From NCBI RefSeq assembly GCF_000744785.1, contig NZ_JQMO01000003.1, forward strand, positions 930,001-994,000: DNA of 64,000 nt, written 5' to 3'. Made by a program: the position numbers and the translations under genes. Within the stretch, counting starts at the first letter, position 1; each line of letters begins with the position of its first letter. Below, piece by piece: positions 42,753-53,780 of the stretch. This DNA is from Kitasatospora azatica KCTC 9699. GTDB taxonomy: Bacteria > Actinomycetota > Actinomycetes > Streptomycetales > Streptomycetaceae. A model generated the notes under the pieces. That model searched no databases and was not told the origin of the DNA. It saw nothing but the letters and a program-made list of their open reading frames with translations.

Positions 42753-43589
42753 ATGCGCATCTCGATCATCGACGCCTTCACGGATCGCCCGTTCGCCGGC
42801 AACCCGGCCGCCGTCTGTCTGCTGACGGGCGAGCAGTGGCCCCGGGAGCAGTGGCCGCAGGAGCGCTGGCTGCGTCAGGTCGCGCGCGAGATGAACCTCT
42901 CGGAGACGGCCTTCGTGCTGCCGAGCACCGACCGGGACGAGGCCGACTGGGCGCTGCGCTGGTTCACCCCGATGACCGAGGTCCCGCTCTGCGGCCACGG
43001 CACCCTCGCGGCCGCGCATGCGCTGCGCGCCCACGGCCTGGCGCCCGAAGGGCCGATCCGGTTCAGCTCGCTGAGCGGCGTACTCACCGCGACGCCGCGC
43101 GCGGACTCGATGATCAGTCTGGACTTCCCGGCCGCGCGCCTGGCCGCGGCCGAGATCCCCGACGGGCTGGAGGAGGCGCTCGGGACAACGGTGCTGAGCT
43201 GCCGCACCACCGGCCCGCTGGACATCCTGGTCGCCGAGGTCCGCAGCGAGCACGCGGTCCGCGGCCTGGCCCCGGACCTGGCCGCGGTCACCCGGCAGCG
43301 GGCCAGGGGCATCGTGGTCACCGCCCGGGCCGAGGATCCGAGCGAGGGCTACCAGGTCGTCTCGCGCTACTTCGCGCCCGCCGCCGGGGTGGCCGAGGAC
43401 CCGGTGACCGGCAGCGCGCACACCGCGCTGGCCCCGTTCTGGGCCGAGCGCCTGGGCCGTACCGAGCTGACGGGGTACCAGGCCTCGGCGCGCGGCGGCC
43501 TGGTCCACTGCGAGCTGCGCGGCGACCGGGTCCTGCTCTCGGGCCGCGCCGTCACGGTGCTGACCGGCACCCTGCACAGCACGCCCTGA
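42753..43589 (+). CDS. PhzF-family isomerase/epimerase-like protein
   Basis: 278 residues in the two-domain PhzF fold. MRISIIDAFTDRPFAGNPAA is the canonical start; NLSETAFVLP contains the catalytic Glu; PLCGHGTLAAAHAL and, in the second half, AEDPVTGSAHTALAPFW are the family's phosphate or active-site loops. Members isomerise or epimerise small acids; PhzF itself acts in phenazine synthesis, but no phenazine genes are here, so a housekeeping or unknown substrate is more likely. Monocistronic. Confidence 0.9.
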   Translation: MRISIIDAFTDRPFAGNPAAVCLLTGEQWPREQWPQERWLRQVAREMNLSETAFVLPSTDRDEADWALRWFTPMTEVPLCGHGTLAAAHALRAHGLAPEGPIRFSSLSGVLTATPRADSMISLDFPAARLAAAEIPDGLEEALGTTVLSCRTTGPLDILVAEVRSEHAVRGLAPDLAAVTRQRARGIVVTARAEDPSEGYQVVSRYFAPAAGVAEDPVTGSAHTALAPFWAERLGRTELTGYQASARGGLVHCELRGDRVLLSGRAVTVLTGTLHSTP

Positions 43590-43599
43590 GCCGGCCTCC

Positions 43600-44397
43600 T
43601 CAGTTGAGCCATCCCACGTGCCCGTGCAGCAGCGCGTACCCCACGAAGGCCACCGTGTCGATCAGCGCGTGCGCCGCCACCAGCGGCATCACCCGCCCCC
43701 AGCGCCGGTACAGCAGGACGAAGACCGCCCCCATCACCATGTTGCCGACCAGCCCGCCGATCCCCTGGTAGAGGTGGTACGAGCCGCGCACCGCCGCGCT
43801 GGTCAGCAGCACCGCCACGGCCCCCCAGCCGCGCTGGTCGAGTCGGCGGATCAGGTAGCCGAGCACCACCACCTCCTCCAGCACCGCGTTCTGGCAGGCG
43901 GAGAGGATCAGGACCGGGATCCGCCACCAGACGTCGGGCAACCCGGAGGGCACCACGGTGAGGTTGAAGCCGGCCGCCCGCGAGCCGAAGTAGAGCGCCA
44001 GGCCGCTGCCGCCGATCACGGCGGCCACGGCCGCGCCGCGCCCGAGGTCGGCGAGCTTGCGTCGCAGGTCGAAGCCGAGCACCCGCAGTGAGGTGCCCTC
44101 GCGGATCAGCAGGTAGCCGACCAGCACCACGGGCATCAGGCCGCGGCAGATGTAGTAGAGCTGCCAGGCCAGGTCGATCCACGGGCGGCCGGGGGCCGCG
44201 GAAGTGTTGAGCGCGGCGGTCTGGTGGGAGAGCGCGACGTTCTGGGTGAGCGAGTCGGTGAAGCTGATCAGTGCGCCGATCCCGCTGGCGCCGAGCGAGA
44301 GGCCGAGCACGATGAGCAGCTCCGCGCCGAGCAGCCGGCGCCCGCGGTCACCGGGTGGCAGGGTGTTCGCGGGCTGTGCGGGAGGTGCCATCGTCAT
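43600..44397 (-). CDS. CPBP-family intramembrane glutamic endopeptidase
   Basis: 265 residues with about seven or eight membrane helices. AVLEEVVVLGYLIRRL holds the paired glutamates of the CPBP/ABI family, although the Arg usual in EExxxR is replaced. GSYHLYQGIGGLVGNM and PLVAAHALIDTVAF supply the conserved histidines. CPBP proteins include prenyl-CAAX proteases and bacteriocin self-immunity proteins; no bacteriocin gene is adjacent. The start is the ATG at 44397 or 44391. It is convergent with phzF, with 10 bp between stops. Confidence 0.88.
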   Translation of the reverse strand: MTMAPPAQPANTLPPGDRGRRLLGAELLIVLGLSLGASGIGALISFTDSLTQNVALSHQTAALNTSAAPGRPWIDLAWQLYYICRGLMPVVLVGYLLIREGTSLRVLGFDLRRKLADLGRGAAVAAVIGGSGLALYFGSRAAGFNLTVVPSGLPDVWWRIPVLILSACQNAVLEEVVVLGYLIRRLDQRGWGAVAVLLTSAAVRGSYHLYQGIGGLVGNMVMGAVFVLLYRRWGRVMPLVAAHALIDTVAFVGYALLHGHVGWLN

Positions 44398-44470
44398 GGC
44401 GGATCATCTTGTCACACCGTGCTGAGCCTGCCCCTGAACGCAGCGCGCCCCACCGGCCGAAACGCAGCCC

Positions 44471-45973
44471 TCACCCCACCGGCCAGGTGTGCACCGGCTC
44501 CCCGGCCCGGGACAGCTCCATGTACCGGCGGGTCATGGTGGCCAGCGCGGTGGCCCGGTCCATCCCGTACCGCTCGCGCAGCTGGTGCACGGTGGCGGCC
44601 TGCCAGTTGGCGCCGTTGGTGCGGCGCAGGCAGCGCTGCTCGATGATGCCGAGGTAGCGGTCCCGGTCGGCGGGCTGCACGCCCCACTCGTCCAGCCCCT
44701 GGTGGGCCAGCGGCAGCAGCTCGCCGAGCACCAGGTCGACCACCGGCACCTCGGTCAGGGCGCCGCGGGCGCCGCGGCCCTGGCGCGGCCAGTGCACCGA
44801 GGCGTCGATGCCGTAGCGGGCGGCGGTGTGGAAGTTCTCGTCGGCCTTGGCGAACGGCAGCTTGTTCCAGATCGGCCTGGGCTGTTCGGCGAGCACCCGG
44901 ACCAGTCCGTAGTAGAAGGCGGCGTTGGCCAGCGTGTCGACGACCGTCGGGCCGGCCGGCAGGCAACGGTTCTCCACCCGCAGGTGCGGGACGCCGTCGG
45001 CGACGTCGTAGACCGGGCGGTTCCAGCGGTAGACGGTGCCGTTGTGCAGTCGCATCTCGGCGAGCCGCGGTATGCCGCCGGAGGCGAGCACCTTGGCCGG
45101 GTCCTCGTCGTCGCAGATCGGCAGCAGGGCCGGGAAGTAGCGCAGGTTCTCGGCGAAGAGCTCCAGCGCGGAGTTCACCCAGCGCTCCCCGAACCAGGTG
45201 ATGGGGCGCACGCCCTGGGCCTTGAGCTCGGCCGAACGGGTGTCACAGGCCTGTTGGAAGAGGACCGGGCGGGTCTCCCGCCACAGTTCGCGGCCGAACA
45301 GGAACGGCGAGTTGGCGCCCAGCGCCACCTGGACGGCGGCGATCGCCTGGGCGGCGTTCCAGACCGGGGCGAACCGGTCCGGGGTGACCTGCAGGTGCAG
45401 CTGCAGCGAGGTCGCGGCCGCCTCGGCCACCATGGTCACCGACTCCAGCTCCAGGCGCTCCACGCCCTCGATGTCCAGCGCGATGTCCTCGCCGCGGGCC
45501 GCCATGATCTGGTCGCTGAGCAGGCTGTAGCGGTTGTTGTGGGACATCGCGTCCAGCCCGGTGTGGGCCAGGTCCAGGGTCGGCAGCACACCCACCATGA
45601 CGATCCGGGCGCCGGCCTCGGCGGCCCGCCGGTCGGCGTAGCGCAGCCCGATGTCCAGCTCCTCGCGCAGTTCCTCGAAGACGTGGCCGCTCAGCCGGTG
45701 TGGCGCGATGTTGACCTCGATGTTGAACTGGCCCAGTTCGGTCTGGAAGTCGGCGGAGGCGATCGCGGCGAGCACCTGCTCGTTGCGCAGCAGCGGCAGG
45801 CCCTGTTCGTCGGCGAGGTTGAGCTCGATCTCCAGGCCGAGCACCGCCCGCGGGCGGTCGAACCGCCCCTCCCGGAGCATCCGCTCCAGCGCCTCCTGGC
45901 AGGACTGCAGTTTGCGCCGGTACTGCTGCCGATCGGACAGATCGGCTCGGGTCGCGATGACCTTCTCCCCCAT
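44471..45973 (-). CDS. Glutamate-cysteine ligase-family enzyme (GCS2-like ATP-dependent carboxylate-amine ligase)
   Basis: 500 residues. AVLGLEIELNLADEQGLPLL contains the acidic nucleotide/metal motif of the glutamate-cysteine ligase superfamily; LGQFNIEVNIAPHRL, TSLQLHLQVTPDRF, GANSPFLFGRELWRET and HLRVENRCLPAGPTVVD are conserved active-site strands. Streptomyces carries several of these ligases and most lack a known product; it need not make gamma-glutamylcysteine. The ATG at 45973 (MGEKVIATRADLSDRQQYRR) matches the family start; a longer frame lacks similarity. Confidence 0.85.
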   Translation of the reverse strand: MGEKVIATRADLSDRQQYRRKLQSCQEALERMLREGRFDRPRAVLGLEIELNLADEQGLPLLRNEQVLAAIASADFQTELGQFNIEVNIAPHRLSGHVFEELREELDIGLRYADRRAAEAGARIVMVGVLPTLDLAHTGLDAMSHNNRYSLLSDQIMAARGEDIALDIEGVERLELESVTMVAEAAATSLQLHLQVTPDRFAPVWNAAQAIAAVQVALGANSPFLFGRELWRETRPVLFQQACDTRSAELKAQGVRPITWFGERWVNSALELFAENLRYFPALLPICDDEDPAKVLASGGIPRLAEMRLHNGTVYRWNRPVYDVADGVPHLRVENRCLPAGPTVVDTLANAAFYYGLVRVLAEQPRPIWNKLPFAKADENFHTAARYGIDASVHWPRQGRGARGALTEVPVVDLVLGELLPLAHQGLDEWGVQPADRDRYLGIIEQRCLRRTNGANWQAATVHQLRERYGMDRATALATMTRRYMELSRAGEPVHTWPVG

Positions 45974-46290
45974 GGATACCCCCTCAGGCCGAGACACCGT
46001 GCCCTGCATCATGCCCACCCGGAAGATCGATACCCGACTCCGGGTAATGCCGTGCGGCACAAGGGATCTGACGATTTCTCACCTCCCTCCCGACTTGCCG
46101 TGCACGACAGAAGGTGATAAACAGGTCACCCTGCGCACTTGTTCGAGTAGACTCCGCGCTGCACTCATCGCTTGCCGCGGAGCCCCCTCGCGCGCCCAGC
46201 CCCGCGATCACGCCCAACCGGACCCGGCCCTTCGCGCCACGCCGGTATGCCGCCTTCGCACGCCGATCTCGCACGGAGAGGCGACCCGCC
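45974..46290. promoter_or_regulatory. Divergent intergenic region, no gene
   Basis: 317 bp between the ligase gene (leftward) and a hypothetical gene (rightward). It must hold both promoters. GTTCGAGTAGACT near 46141-46153 includes a possible -10 (TAGACT), but no matching -35 was recognised. GGAGAGG precedes the rightward ATG. The low-complexity rightward frame through this region is not considered coding. Confidence 0.4.
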
Positions 46291-46863
46291 ATGACCTTGC
46301 AGACACCTCAGCCCCCGCCCAGCGCCCTACGGGCCGTGCTGGCCGCCCTGACCTCGGAGGCCGCCCTGCGGCAGTCCGGCGCGGCGGCGCTACGCAGTAC
46401 CACCGGCCCGCTGCTGCCGTCCCATCCGCTGGCAGTCCATCAGCTGCCGCCGGGTACCGCGACGGCGCGCGCGCTGGCCGCAGCGCCCCGGACGGGCTGG
46501 CGGTTCCTGGTCAAGCACGGCGGCGCGGTGCTGGCGGCCGCCGAGGTGGTGAAGTCCACCGAGGGCCACACCTTCGCGCACTTCGCCGCCGGCCCCTACC
46601 TGGACTCCACCGTGCAGGCGCTGGCCGAGGCCTGGCAGCTGGTCCAGCCGAGCCGCACCCTCTTCCAGGCCCGGCTGCTGTCGATGCCGGACCACTACGC
46701 CACCGCGCTGTGGCTGCACGCCACCGAGGCCGACCCCGAGGGCGACCTGCTGCTGCCGCTGGCGCCCGCCCCACTGGGCATCACCGCGCACCACGCCTAT
46801 CCGGCCGACCAGCTGCTCGCCCTGCTCACCCGGCCGTCGGCCAGAGTGACGGCGTTCGCCTGA
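46291..46863 (+). CDS. Hypothetical actinobacterial protein
   Basis: 190 residues, not recognised. It begins MTLQTPQPPPSALRAVLAAL and contains a mixed alpha/beta middle (GWRFLVKHGGAVLAAAEVVK, FAHFAAGPYLDSTVQALAEA) without membrane helices or catalytic motifs. The ATG at 46291 has GGAGAGG about nine bases upstream. It is divergent from the ligase gene across 317 bp and followed by two terminator hairpins. The regular amino-acid composition suggests a real, folded protein. Confidence 0.7.
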   Translation: MTLQTPQPPPSALRAVLAALTSEAALRQSGAAALRSTTGPLLPSHPLAVHQLPPGTATARALAAAPRTGWRFLVKHGGAVLAAAEVVKSTEGHTFAHFAAGPYLDSTVQALAEAWQLVQPSRTLFQARLLSMPDHYATALWLHATEADPEGDLLLPLAPAPLGITAHHAYPADQLLALLTRPSARVTAFA

Positions 46864-46865
46864 GA

Positions 46866-46893
46866 GAAGGCCTCCGCCCGAGCGGTGGCCTTC
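46866..46893 (+). terminator. Hairpin terminator after hypothetical gene
   Basis: GAAGGCC-T-CCGC and GCGG-T-GGCCTTC form a stem with one T-T mismatch and a 4-base loop, 3 bp after the stop codon. Confidence 0.7.
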
Positions 46894-46947
46894 AGCCTCC
46901 AGTCTTCACCGGAGAACGACCGCCTCACCCCGATGGACTACCCCGCA

Positions 46948-46976
46948 GCCACCCGGCCAGGTCAGGGCCGGGTGGC
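46948..46976 (+). terminator. Second hairpin terminator
   Basis: A perfect 11-bp stem, GCCACCCGGCC (46948-46958) with its complement (46966-46976), and a 7-base loop, followed by CCTTTCGG. It lies 85 bp after the stop codon of the hypothetical gene and backs up the first hairpin. Confidence 0.75.
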
Positions 46977-47027
46977 CCTTTCGGTGCCCCAAAACCGCCG
47001 CCAACCATCTGAATGGGTGATCTCTGG

Positions 47028-47041
47028 GCCACAGTTGTGGC
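47028..47041. promoter_or_regulatory. Palindrome upstream of DUF5999 gene
   Basis: GCCACA-GT-TGTGGC, inverted arms of six bases, lies about 150 bp upstream of the DUF5999 start in a gene-free stretch (46977-47191). It may be an operator. No -10/-35 pair was recognised. Confidence 0.35.
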
Positions 47042-47191
47042 ACATGTCACCGAAACCGCTGCGCGAGGGCCCACCGACGCCGACACTGGGACCCAGCGTG
47101 GAAGGACCACCTTCCTACCCACAGACGCGCGGGTTCACACCTGAGTGCCACTGCGGGGGGCGTGGATCGTTGAGTGAAGCGAGGTACAACG

Positions 47192-47383
47192 ATGTGCCAG
47201 CACCGACCTGAGTGCCCGTCGGCCGAGTCCGCCGACCGTGAGGCGGCCGAGCCGGTCGCCCGCCACCCCGAGCAGGGCTGGAGCCTGCTCTGCAACGGGG
47301 TCCTGCTCTTCGAGGACACCGGCGAGCTGCTGCCGGACGGCCGGGTGATCGCGCCCCGCCGCTCCCTGGTGATCGCCGCCTGA
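47192..47383 (+). CDS. DUF5999 family small protein
   Basis: 63 residues: MCQHRPECPSAESADREAAE with two N-terminal Cys, then HPEQGWSLLCNGVLLFEDTG and ELLPDGRVIAP. The family is small, confined largely to actinomycetes, and of unknown function; the Cys-x-His and Cys pair could bind metal. The ATG at 47192 has GAGG about ten bases upstream. It is convergent with gcvP and shares a bidirectional terminator. Confidence 0.88.
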   Translation: MCQHRPECPSAESADREAAEPVARHPEQGWSLLCNGVLLFEDTGELLPDGRVIAPRRSLVIAA

Positions 47384-47407
47384 CCGCCGCCCTACCGGCG
47401 CGAACAC

Positions 47408-47446
47408 GACGAGGTCCCCTGCGGCAGTGCCGCAGGGGACTTCGTC
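47408..47446. terminator. Bidirectional terminator between DUF5999 and gcvP
   Basis: An 18-bp stem with one G-T pair and a 3-base loop: GACGAG continuing GTCCCCTGCGGC, then the complementary arm ending TTCGTC. It fills the 70-bp gap between two converging genes. Confidence 0.9.
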
Positions 47447-47453
47447 AATCCCG

Positions 47454-50354
<2,901 letters not shown>

Positions 50355-50467
50355 GGTGGTCGAGGCCTCCTGGTCACGGACCGGCGGGGGCGCGCACGCC
50401 GTGAGCCTCGCCGCCGTGGGGAGCGGACGGACCTGCAGCGGACGAGCCGTCAGGCCTCCCCCTCTGT

Positions 50468-50696
50468 CATCGGGACCTGAGAGCTTCGCCCGCACGGGGC
50501 TGATGCCCCGCCGGCTTGCACCGTCGGTGAGGGTGGGGTCCACCGGCTCCCTCGCCGGAGGTCCTGCCCTGCTTTCCAGAGTGACCTATCCCACACGGTA
50601 CGGATGCCTGAGAGATTCCGGGGAGGAGTTGCTCCTTCGGCGCCTCACGCCCTTGGAATCCAAGAGGTGGGGACTCTCCCGAGCGGGTTCGGCGGT
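50468..50696 (-). ncRNA. Tandem glycine riboswitch upstream of gcvP
   Basis: On the minus strand two consecutive aptamers are visible. The first runs from about 50696: GGGAGAGTCCCC, then GCGCCGAAGGAGCAACTCC, then CTCTCAGGC near 50610. The second follows a short linker: CTCTGGAAAGC, then CACCGACGGTGCAAGCCGG, then GCTCTCAGG near 50475. These are the conserved P1/P3a and core elements of the two-aptamer gcvT-class riboswitch. The coding start is about 115 bases further on. High glycine would be expected to turn on gcvP. Confidence 0.9.
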
Positions 50697-50858
50697 CGCG
50701 CCAAGGGTACCAGCGCGGGCCCCCGCAGTGACCGGGCAGGTGATCGATCGCACTCCCCCGGACGGCCCATGACCAGCCCGTACGGCGGCGTTCGGCTGGC
50801 CGTTGTCCGCTTGGTGCCTTTTGGTGTGAATCGAAAGTAGTAGCACCAGGAGGAAAGC

Positions 50859-51989
50859 GTGCAGACCGACATCGACCCCCGAGACCTGATCGGGCACAAG
50901 GCCGTCGACCGGAACGGCGACAAGATCGGCACGGTGGACGAGGTCTACCTCGACGACGCGACGGGCGAGCCCGAATGGGCGGCCGTGCGCACCGGGATCT
51001 TCGGCCGGGACGCCTTCGTCCCACTGACCACGAGCGAGTTCTCCGGCGAGGAACTGCGCGTGCCCTACGACAAGTCGCTGATCAAGGAGTCGCCGGACTT
51101 CGGGGTCGGTCAGCACCTCTCGCCCGCCCAGGAGCTGCAGTTGTACCGGTACTACGGTCTGGACTCGCCCGGCGCCGACCGACCGACCGCCGCGAACAAC
51201 ACGCCCGCCACCTCGAACACCGCGCGGGACATGGACTTCGGCGTCGCCGCCGGCGCCGCGACCACCACCGCGAACCGGCCGACGGCCGCGACCACCACCC
51301 ACGCGGCCACCCCCACCCAGACCACCACCACGCCGATGGCGACCACCATCGGCCTGGACAAGCCGGTCGAGCGGGAACCCCAGCCGGTGCCCACCCCGAC
51401 GCCGACCCCCGACCCGGTGCACGCGGCCGCGGCCAAGCCGGCCGCCGCCGAGGGCACCGCCACCATGCCGCCGCCCGACCCGATCGAGCTGACCCTGCGC
51501 GAGGAGCGGCTGGAGATCACCAACGAGTGGCATGTGCTGGGCACCGCCCGGATGCACAAGTACGTGGTGACCGAGCCGGTGGAGCGCCGGGTCGAGGTGG
51601 TGCGCGAGCGGGTCCGGGTGGAGCGGGTCGCGGTCGGCGAGGCGGAGCGGTCCTCGCTCTCGGCGCAGGAGATCGCCGAGGCGGTGGAGGAGGTGACGCT
51701 GCACGAGGAACGGCCGACCGTGCGCAAGTTCACCGCGCCGCTGGAGCGGGTGCGACTGGTGGTGGAGCGGTACACCGAGGAGAAGGTGATCAAGGACGAG
51801 CTGCGTCGTGAGCAGGTGGAGATCCACGACAGCACCACGCCCGCGGATGACCCCGGCAGCACCCACGCCCAGCCCCAGCCCCATACCCAGGCCCAGGCCC
51901 AGGCCCAGGCCCATGCCCATGCCCATGCCCAGGCTCCGACTCAGTCCCAGGCTCAGTCGCAGACTCAGGCCGCCAAGACCACGGGCTGA
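50859..51989 (+). CDS. PRC-barrel and DUF2382 stress-type protein
   Basis: 376 residues. An N-terminal PRC-barrel (about 5-85: LIGHKAVDRNGDKIGTVDEV, RTGIFGRDAFVPL), a Thr/Ala-rich linker (about 100-205), a DUF2382 domain (about 210-325: LTLREERLEITNEWHVLG, ERRVEVVRERVRVERVAVGE, TLHEERPTVRKF) and a Gln/His/Ala repeat tail (about 335-376). The family is common in desiccation- or osmotic-stress-responsive genes of actinomycetes and deinococci; its molecular role is unknown. The GTG at 50859 has a strong AGGAGGAAA. The tail is encoded by a hexamer repeat array. Confidence 0.88.
   Translation: MQTDIDPRDLIGHKAVDRNGDKIGTVDEVYLDDATGEPEWAAVRTGIFGRDAFVPLTTSEFSGEELRVPYDKSLIKESPDFGVGQHLSPAQELQLYRYYGLDSPGADRPTAANNTPATSNTARDMDFGVAAGAATTTANRPTAATTTHAATPTQTTTTPMATTIGLDKPVEREPQPVPTPTPTPDPVHAAAAKPAAAEGTATMPPPDPIELTLREERLEITNEWHVLGTARMHKYVVTEPVERRVEVVRERVRVERVAVGEAERSSLSAQEIAEAVEEVTLHEERPTVRKFTAPLERVRLVVERYTEEKVIKDELRREQVEIHDSTTPADDPGSTHAQPQPHTQAQAQAQAHAHAHAQAPTQSQAQSQTQAAKTTG
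51864..51935. repeat. Hexanucleotide repeat array encoding Ala-Gln/Ala-His tail
   Basis: Roughly a dozen near-identical hexamers (CAGGCC, CATGCC and CAGCCC variants) encode alternating Ala-Gln and Ala-His pairs near the C-terminus of the DUF2382 protein. Because the unit is six bases, copy-number change keeps the frame. Confidence 0.75.
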
Positions 51990-52002
51990 GCAGCGCCGTT
52001 CC

Positions 52003-52034
52003 GGCCCGGACCCCGCAGGCGCGGGTTCCGGGCC
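52003..52034 (+). terminator. Hairpin terminator after the DUF2382 gene
   Basis: GGCCCGGACCCCGC (52003-52016) and GCGGGTTCCGGGCC (52021-52034) form a 14-bp stem with one mismatch and a 4-base loop, 13 bp after the stop codon. Confidence 0.8.
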
Positions 52035-52049
52035 GACGTCCTGCCCAAA

Positions 52050-52130
52050 GCTTCAGCGATAGATATTTGACAAACTGAAGCACTTCTCGGCATGGTTACT
52101 TCAGCACATTGACTATCGCTGGCTTGAAGC
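52050..52130 (+). promoter_or_regulatory. Promoter with nested inverted repeats upstream of MFS gene
   Basis: TTGACA (52067-52072) is a consensus -35 box; CATGGT (52091-52096) is a weak -10 at 18 bp. The -35 lies inside the inverted repeat GCTTCAG (52050-52056)/CTGAAGC (52075-52081). A second pair, AGCGATAG (52055-52062)/CTATCGCT (52113-52120), encloses the whole promoter, and ACTTCAG and CTTGAAGC halves recur nearby. This is a strong candidate operator for a dimeric repressor, but no regulator gene is adjacent. Confidence 0.65.
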
Positions 52131-52172
52131 AGCCTGACAGGCCGCCAGAGCCCGTCCCTGAAGGAGCCATCC

Positions 52173-53663
52173 GTGAGTGAGGCAGCCAAGCCCGCCGCCA
52201 CGGCCGTGAACCCGAGCAGTGCCCGGGTGCTGCCCGCCCTCGTGCTGGCGATGCTGGCCTACAGCGTGATCCAGACCGCCGTGGTGCCGATCCTGCCGTC
52301 GCTGGCCAAGGAGCTGCACGTCTCGGGCTCCAACATCACCTGGCTGATGACGGCCAACCTGCTCTCGGCCGCCGTGCTCACCCCGCTGCTCGGCCGCTTC
52401 GGCGACCTGCGCGGCCGCAAGCCGATGCTGCTGATCTCGCTGTCCGGCCTGGTGCTGGGCTCCGGGCTGGCCGTGGCCACCCACTCCTTCGGCCTGCTGG
52501 TGCTGGCCCGAGTGCTGCAGGGCGCCGGCGGTGGCGTGCTGCCGCTGGCGATCAGCATCGTCCGCGACGAGCTGCCCCGGCACAAGGTGACCGGCGGCGT
52601 CGCCGCGATCAGCGCCTCGATGGGCGTCGGCAGCGGTCTCGGCCTGGTCGCCACCGGTCTGCTGCTGGAGCACTGGGACTACAAGTCGATCTTCTGGATG
52701 GGCCTGATCTTCGGCCTGATCGCCGTCGCCCTGGTCATCTGGCGGGTCCCGCAGGACCCGGTGGTCGACAAGGCCGGCGGCGCCGACCCGCTGGGCGCGC
52801 TCACCCTGGCCGGCTGGCTCTCCGCCCTGCTGATCGCGGTCAGCCGCGGAAACGAGTGGGGCTGGACCTCCAACAAGACGCTGGGCCTGTTCGCCGTCGC
52901 CGCCGTGGTCGCCCTGGTCTGGGGGATCATCGAGGTCAAGGTCAAGCACCCGCTGGTGGACATGAAGATGATGGCCCGTCCGGCCGTCGCCTTCACCAAC
53001 ATCTCCGGCCTGCTGATCGGCTTCGGGATGTACGGCTCCTTCCTGGTGATCAGCAACTTCGCCCAGACCCCGGCCAAGCTCGCGCACTACGGCTTCACCG
53101 CCACCGTGCTGCACGCCGGTGTGATGCTGCTGCCCTCCGCGCTCGGCTCGATGGCCGCCGCCCCGGTCGGCGCCCTGCTGATCGCCCGCCGCGGCCCGCG
53201 CCTGCCGCTGGTCCTCGGTGGCCTGCTCGGCTTCGTCTCGATGGCCTACCTGGCCGTGCGGCACAGCGCCGAGGGTGACATCTACTTCGCTTCGGCGATC
53301 TTCGGCCTCGGCGTGGGCCTGGCCTACGCGGCCATGCCGGCCTACATCAACGGCGCCGTCCCGGCCGAGCAGAGCGGCATCGCCAACGGCATGAACGCGG
53401 TGCTGCGCACCGTCGGTGGCGCGATCGGCACCGCCGTGATGGGCGCGATCCTCACCGGCGACACCATCAAGCACCTGCCGATCCCGATCCAGCTGCCGAC
53501 CCTGCAGGCCTACCAGCACGCCTACTGGGTGGCCGCCGTGATGTGCGTGATCGCCGCCGTCGTCCCGTTCGCGATCCGCACCGTCCGGCCCGCCCCGGTT
53601 CCGGTCGAGGCCGCCGCTCAGCCGAGCGACGCCGCTGCCGAGCCCGCCAGGACCAGCGCCTGA
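52173..53663 (+). CDS. MFS transporter, DHA2 family
   Basis: 496 residues with 14 predicted membrane segments. RFGDLRGRKPMLLISLSGLV is motif A; LARVLQGAGGGVLPLAISIV and SMGVGSGLGLVATGLLLEHW (motif C region) fit EmrB/QacA-type drug:proton antiporters. The GTG at 52173 (VSEAAKPAATAVNPSSARVL) has AAGGAG about nine bases upstream. The promoter carries nested inverted repeats, so it is likely repressed in the absence of an inducer. Substrate unknown. Confidence 0.92.
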   Translation: MSEAAKPAATAVNPSSARVLPALVLAMLAYSVIQTAVVPILPSLAKELHVSGSNITWLMTANLLSAAVLTPLLGRFGDLRGRKPMLLISLSGLVLGSGLAVATHSFGLLVLARVLQGAGGGVLPLAISIVRDELPRHKVTGGVAAISASMGVGSGLGLVATGLLLEHWDYKSIFWMGLIFGLIAVALVIWRVPQDPVVDKAGGADPLGALTLAGWLSALLIAVSRGNEWGWTSNKTLGLFAVAAVVALVWGIIEVKVKHPLVDMKMMARPAVAFTNISGLLIGFGMYGSFLVISNFAQTPAKLAHYGFTATVLHAGVMLLPSALGSMAAAPVGALLIARRGPRLPLVLGGLLGFVSMAYLAVRHSAEGDIYFASAIFGLGVGLAYAAMPAYINGAVPAEQSGIANGMNAVLRTVGGAIGTAVMGAILTGDTIKHLPIPIQLPTLQAYQHAYWVAAVMCVIAAVVPFAIRTVRPAPVPVEAAAQPSDAAAEPARTSA

Positions 53664-53668
53664 CGCTG

Positions 53669-53698
53669 GGCTCCTCCCGGCCGAAGGCTGGGGGAGCC
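53669..53698. repeat. Dispersed palindromic repeat, copy B (also a terminator)
   Basis: GGCTCC...GGAGCC hairpin containing, in reverse orientation, the 21-bp core identical to copies A (27688-27708) and C (55285-55305). It begins six bases after the MFS stop codon and could act as a terminator between the convergent MFS and dinB genes. Confidence 0.8.
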
Positions 53699-53780
53699 GT
53701 CCGCTGAGTGCCGCCCAGGGATCGGCGGCACCCGGGGACCCCCGTCGCCCCCGTTCGGAAAGCCCGGACGGGGGCGACGG

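Noticed and set aside
42753-43589. PhzF taken as evidence for phenazine synthesis
   Set aside because: No other phz genes are in the window and PhzF-like proteins are widespread without phenazines.
46130-46153. GTTCGAG considered as half of an SOS box
   Set aside because: The matching TCGAAC half is absent.
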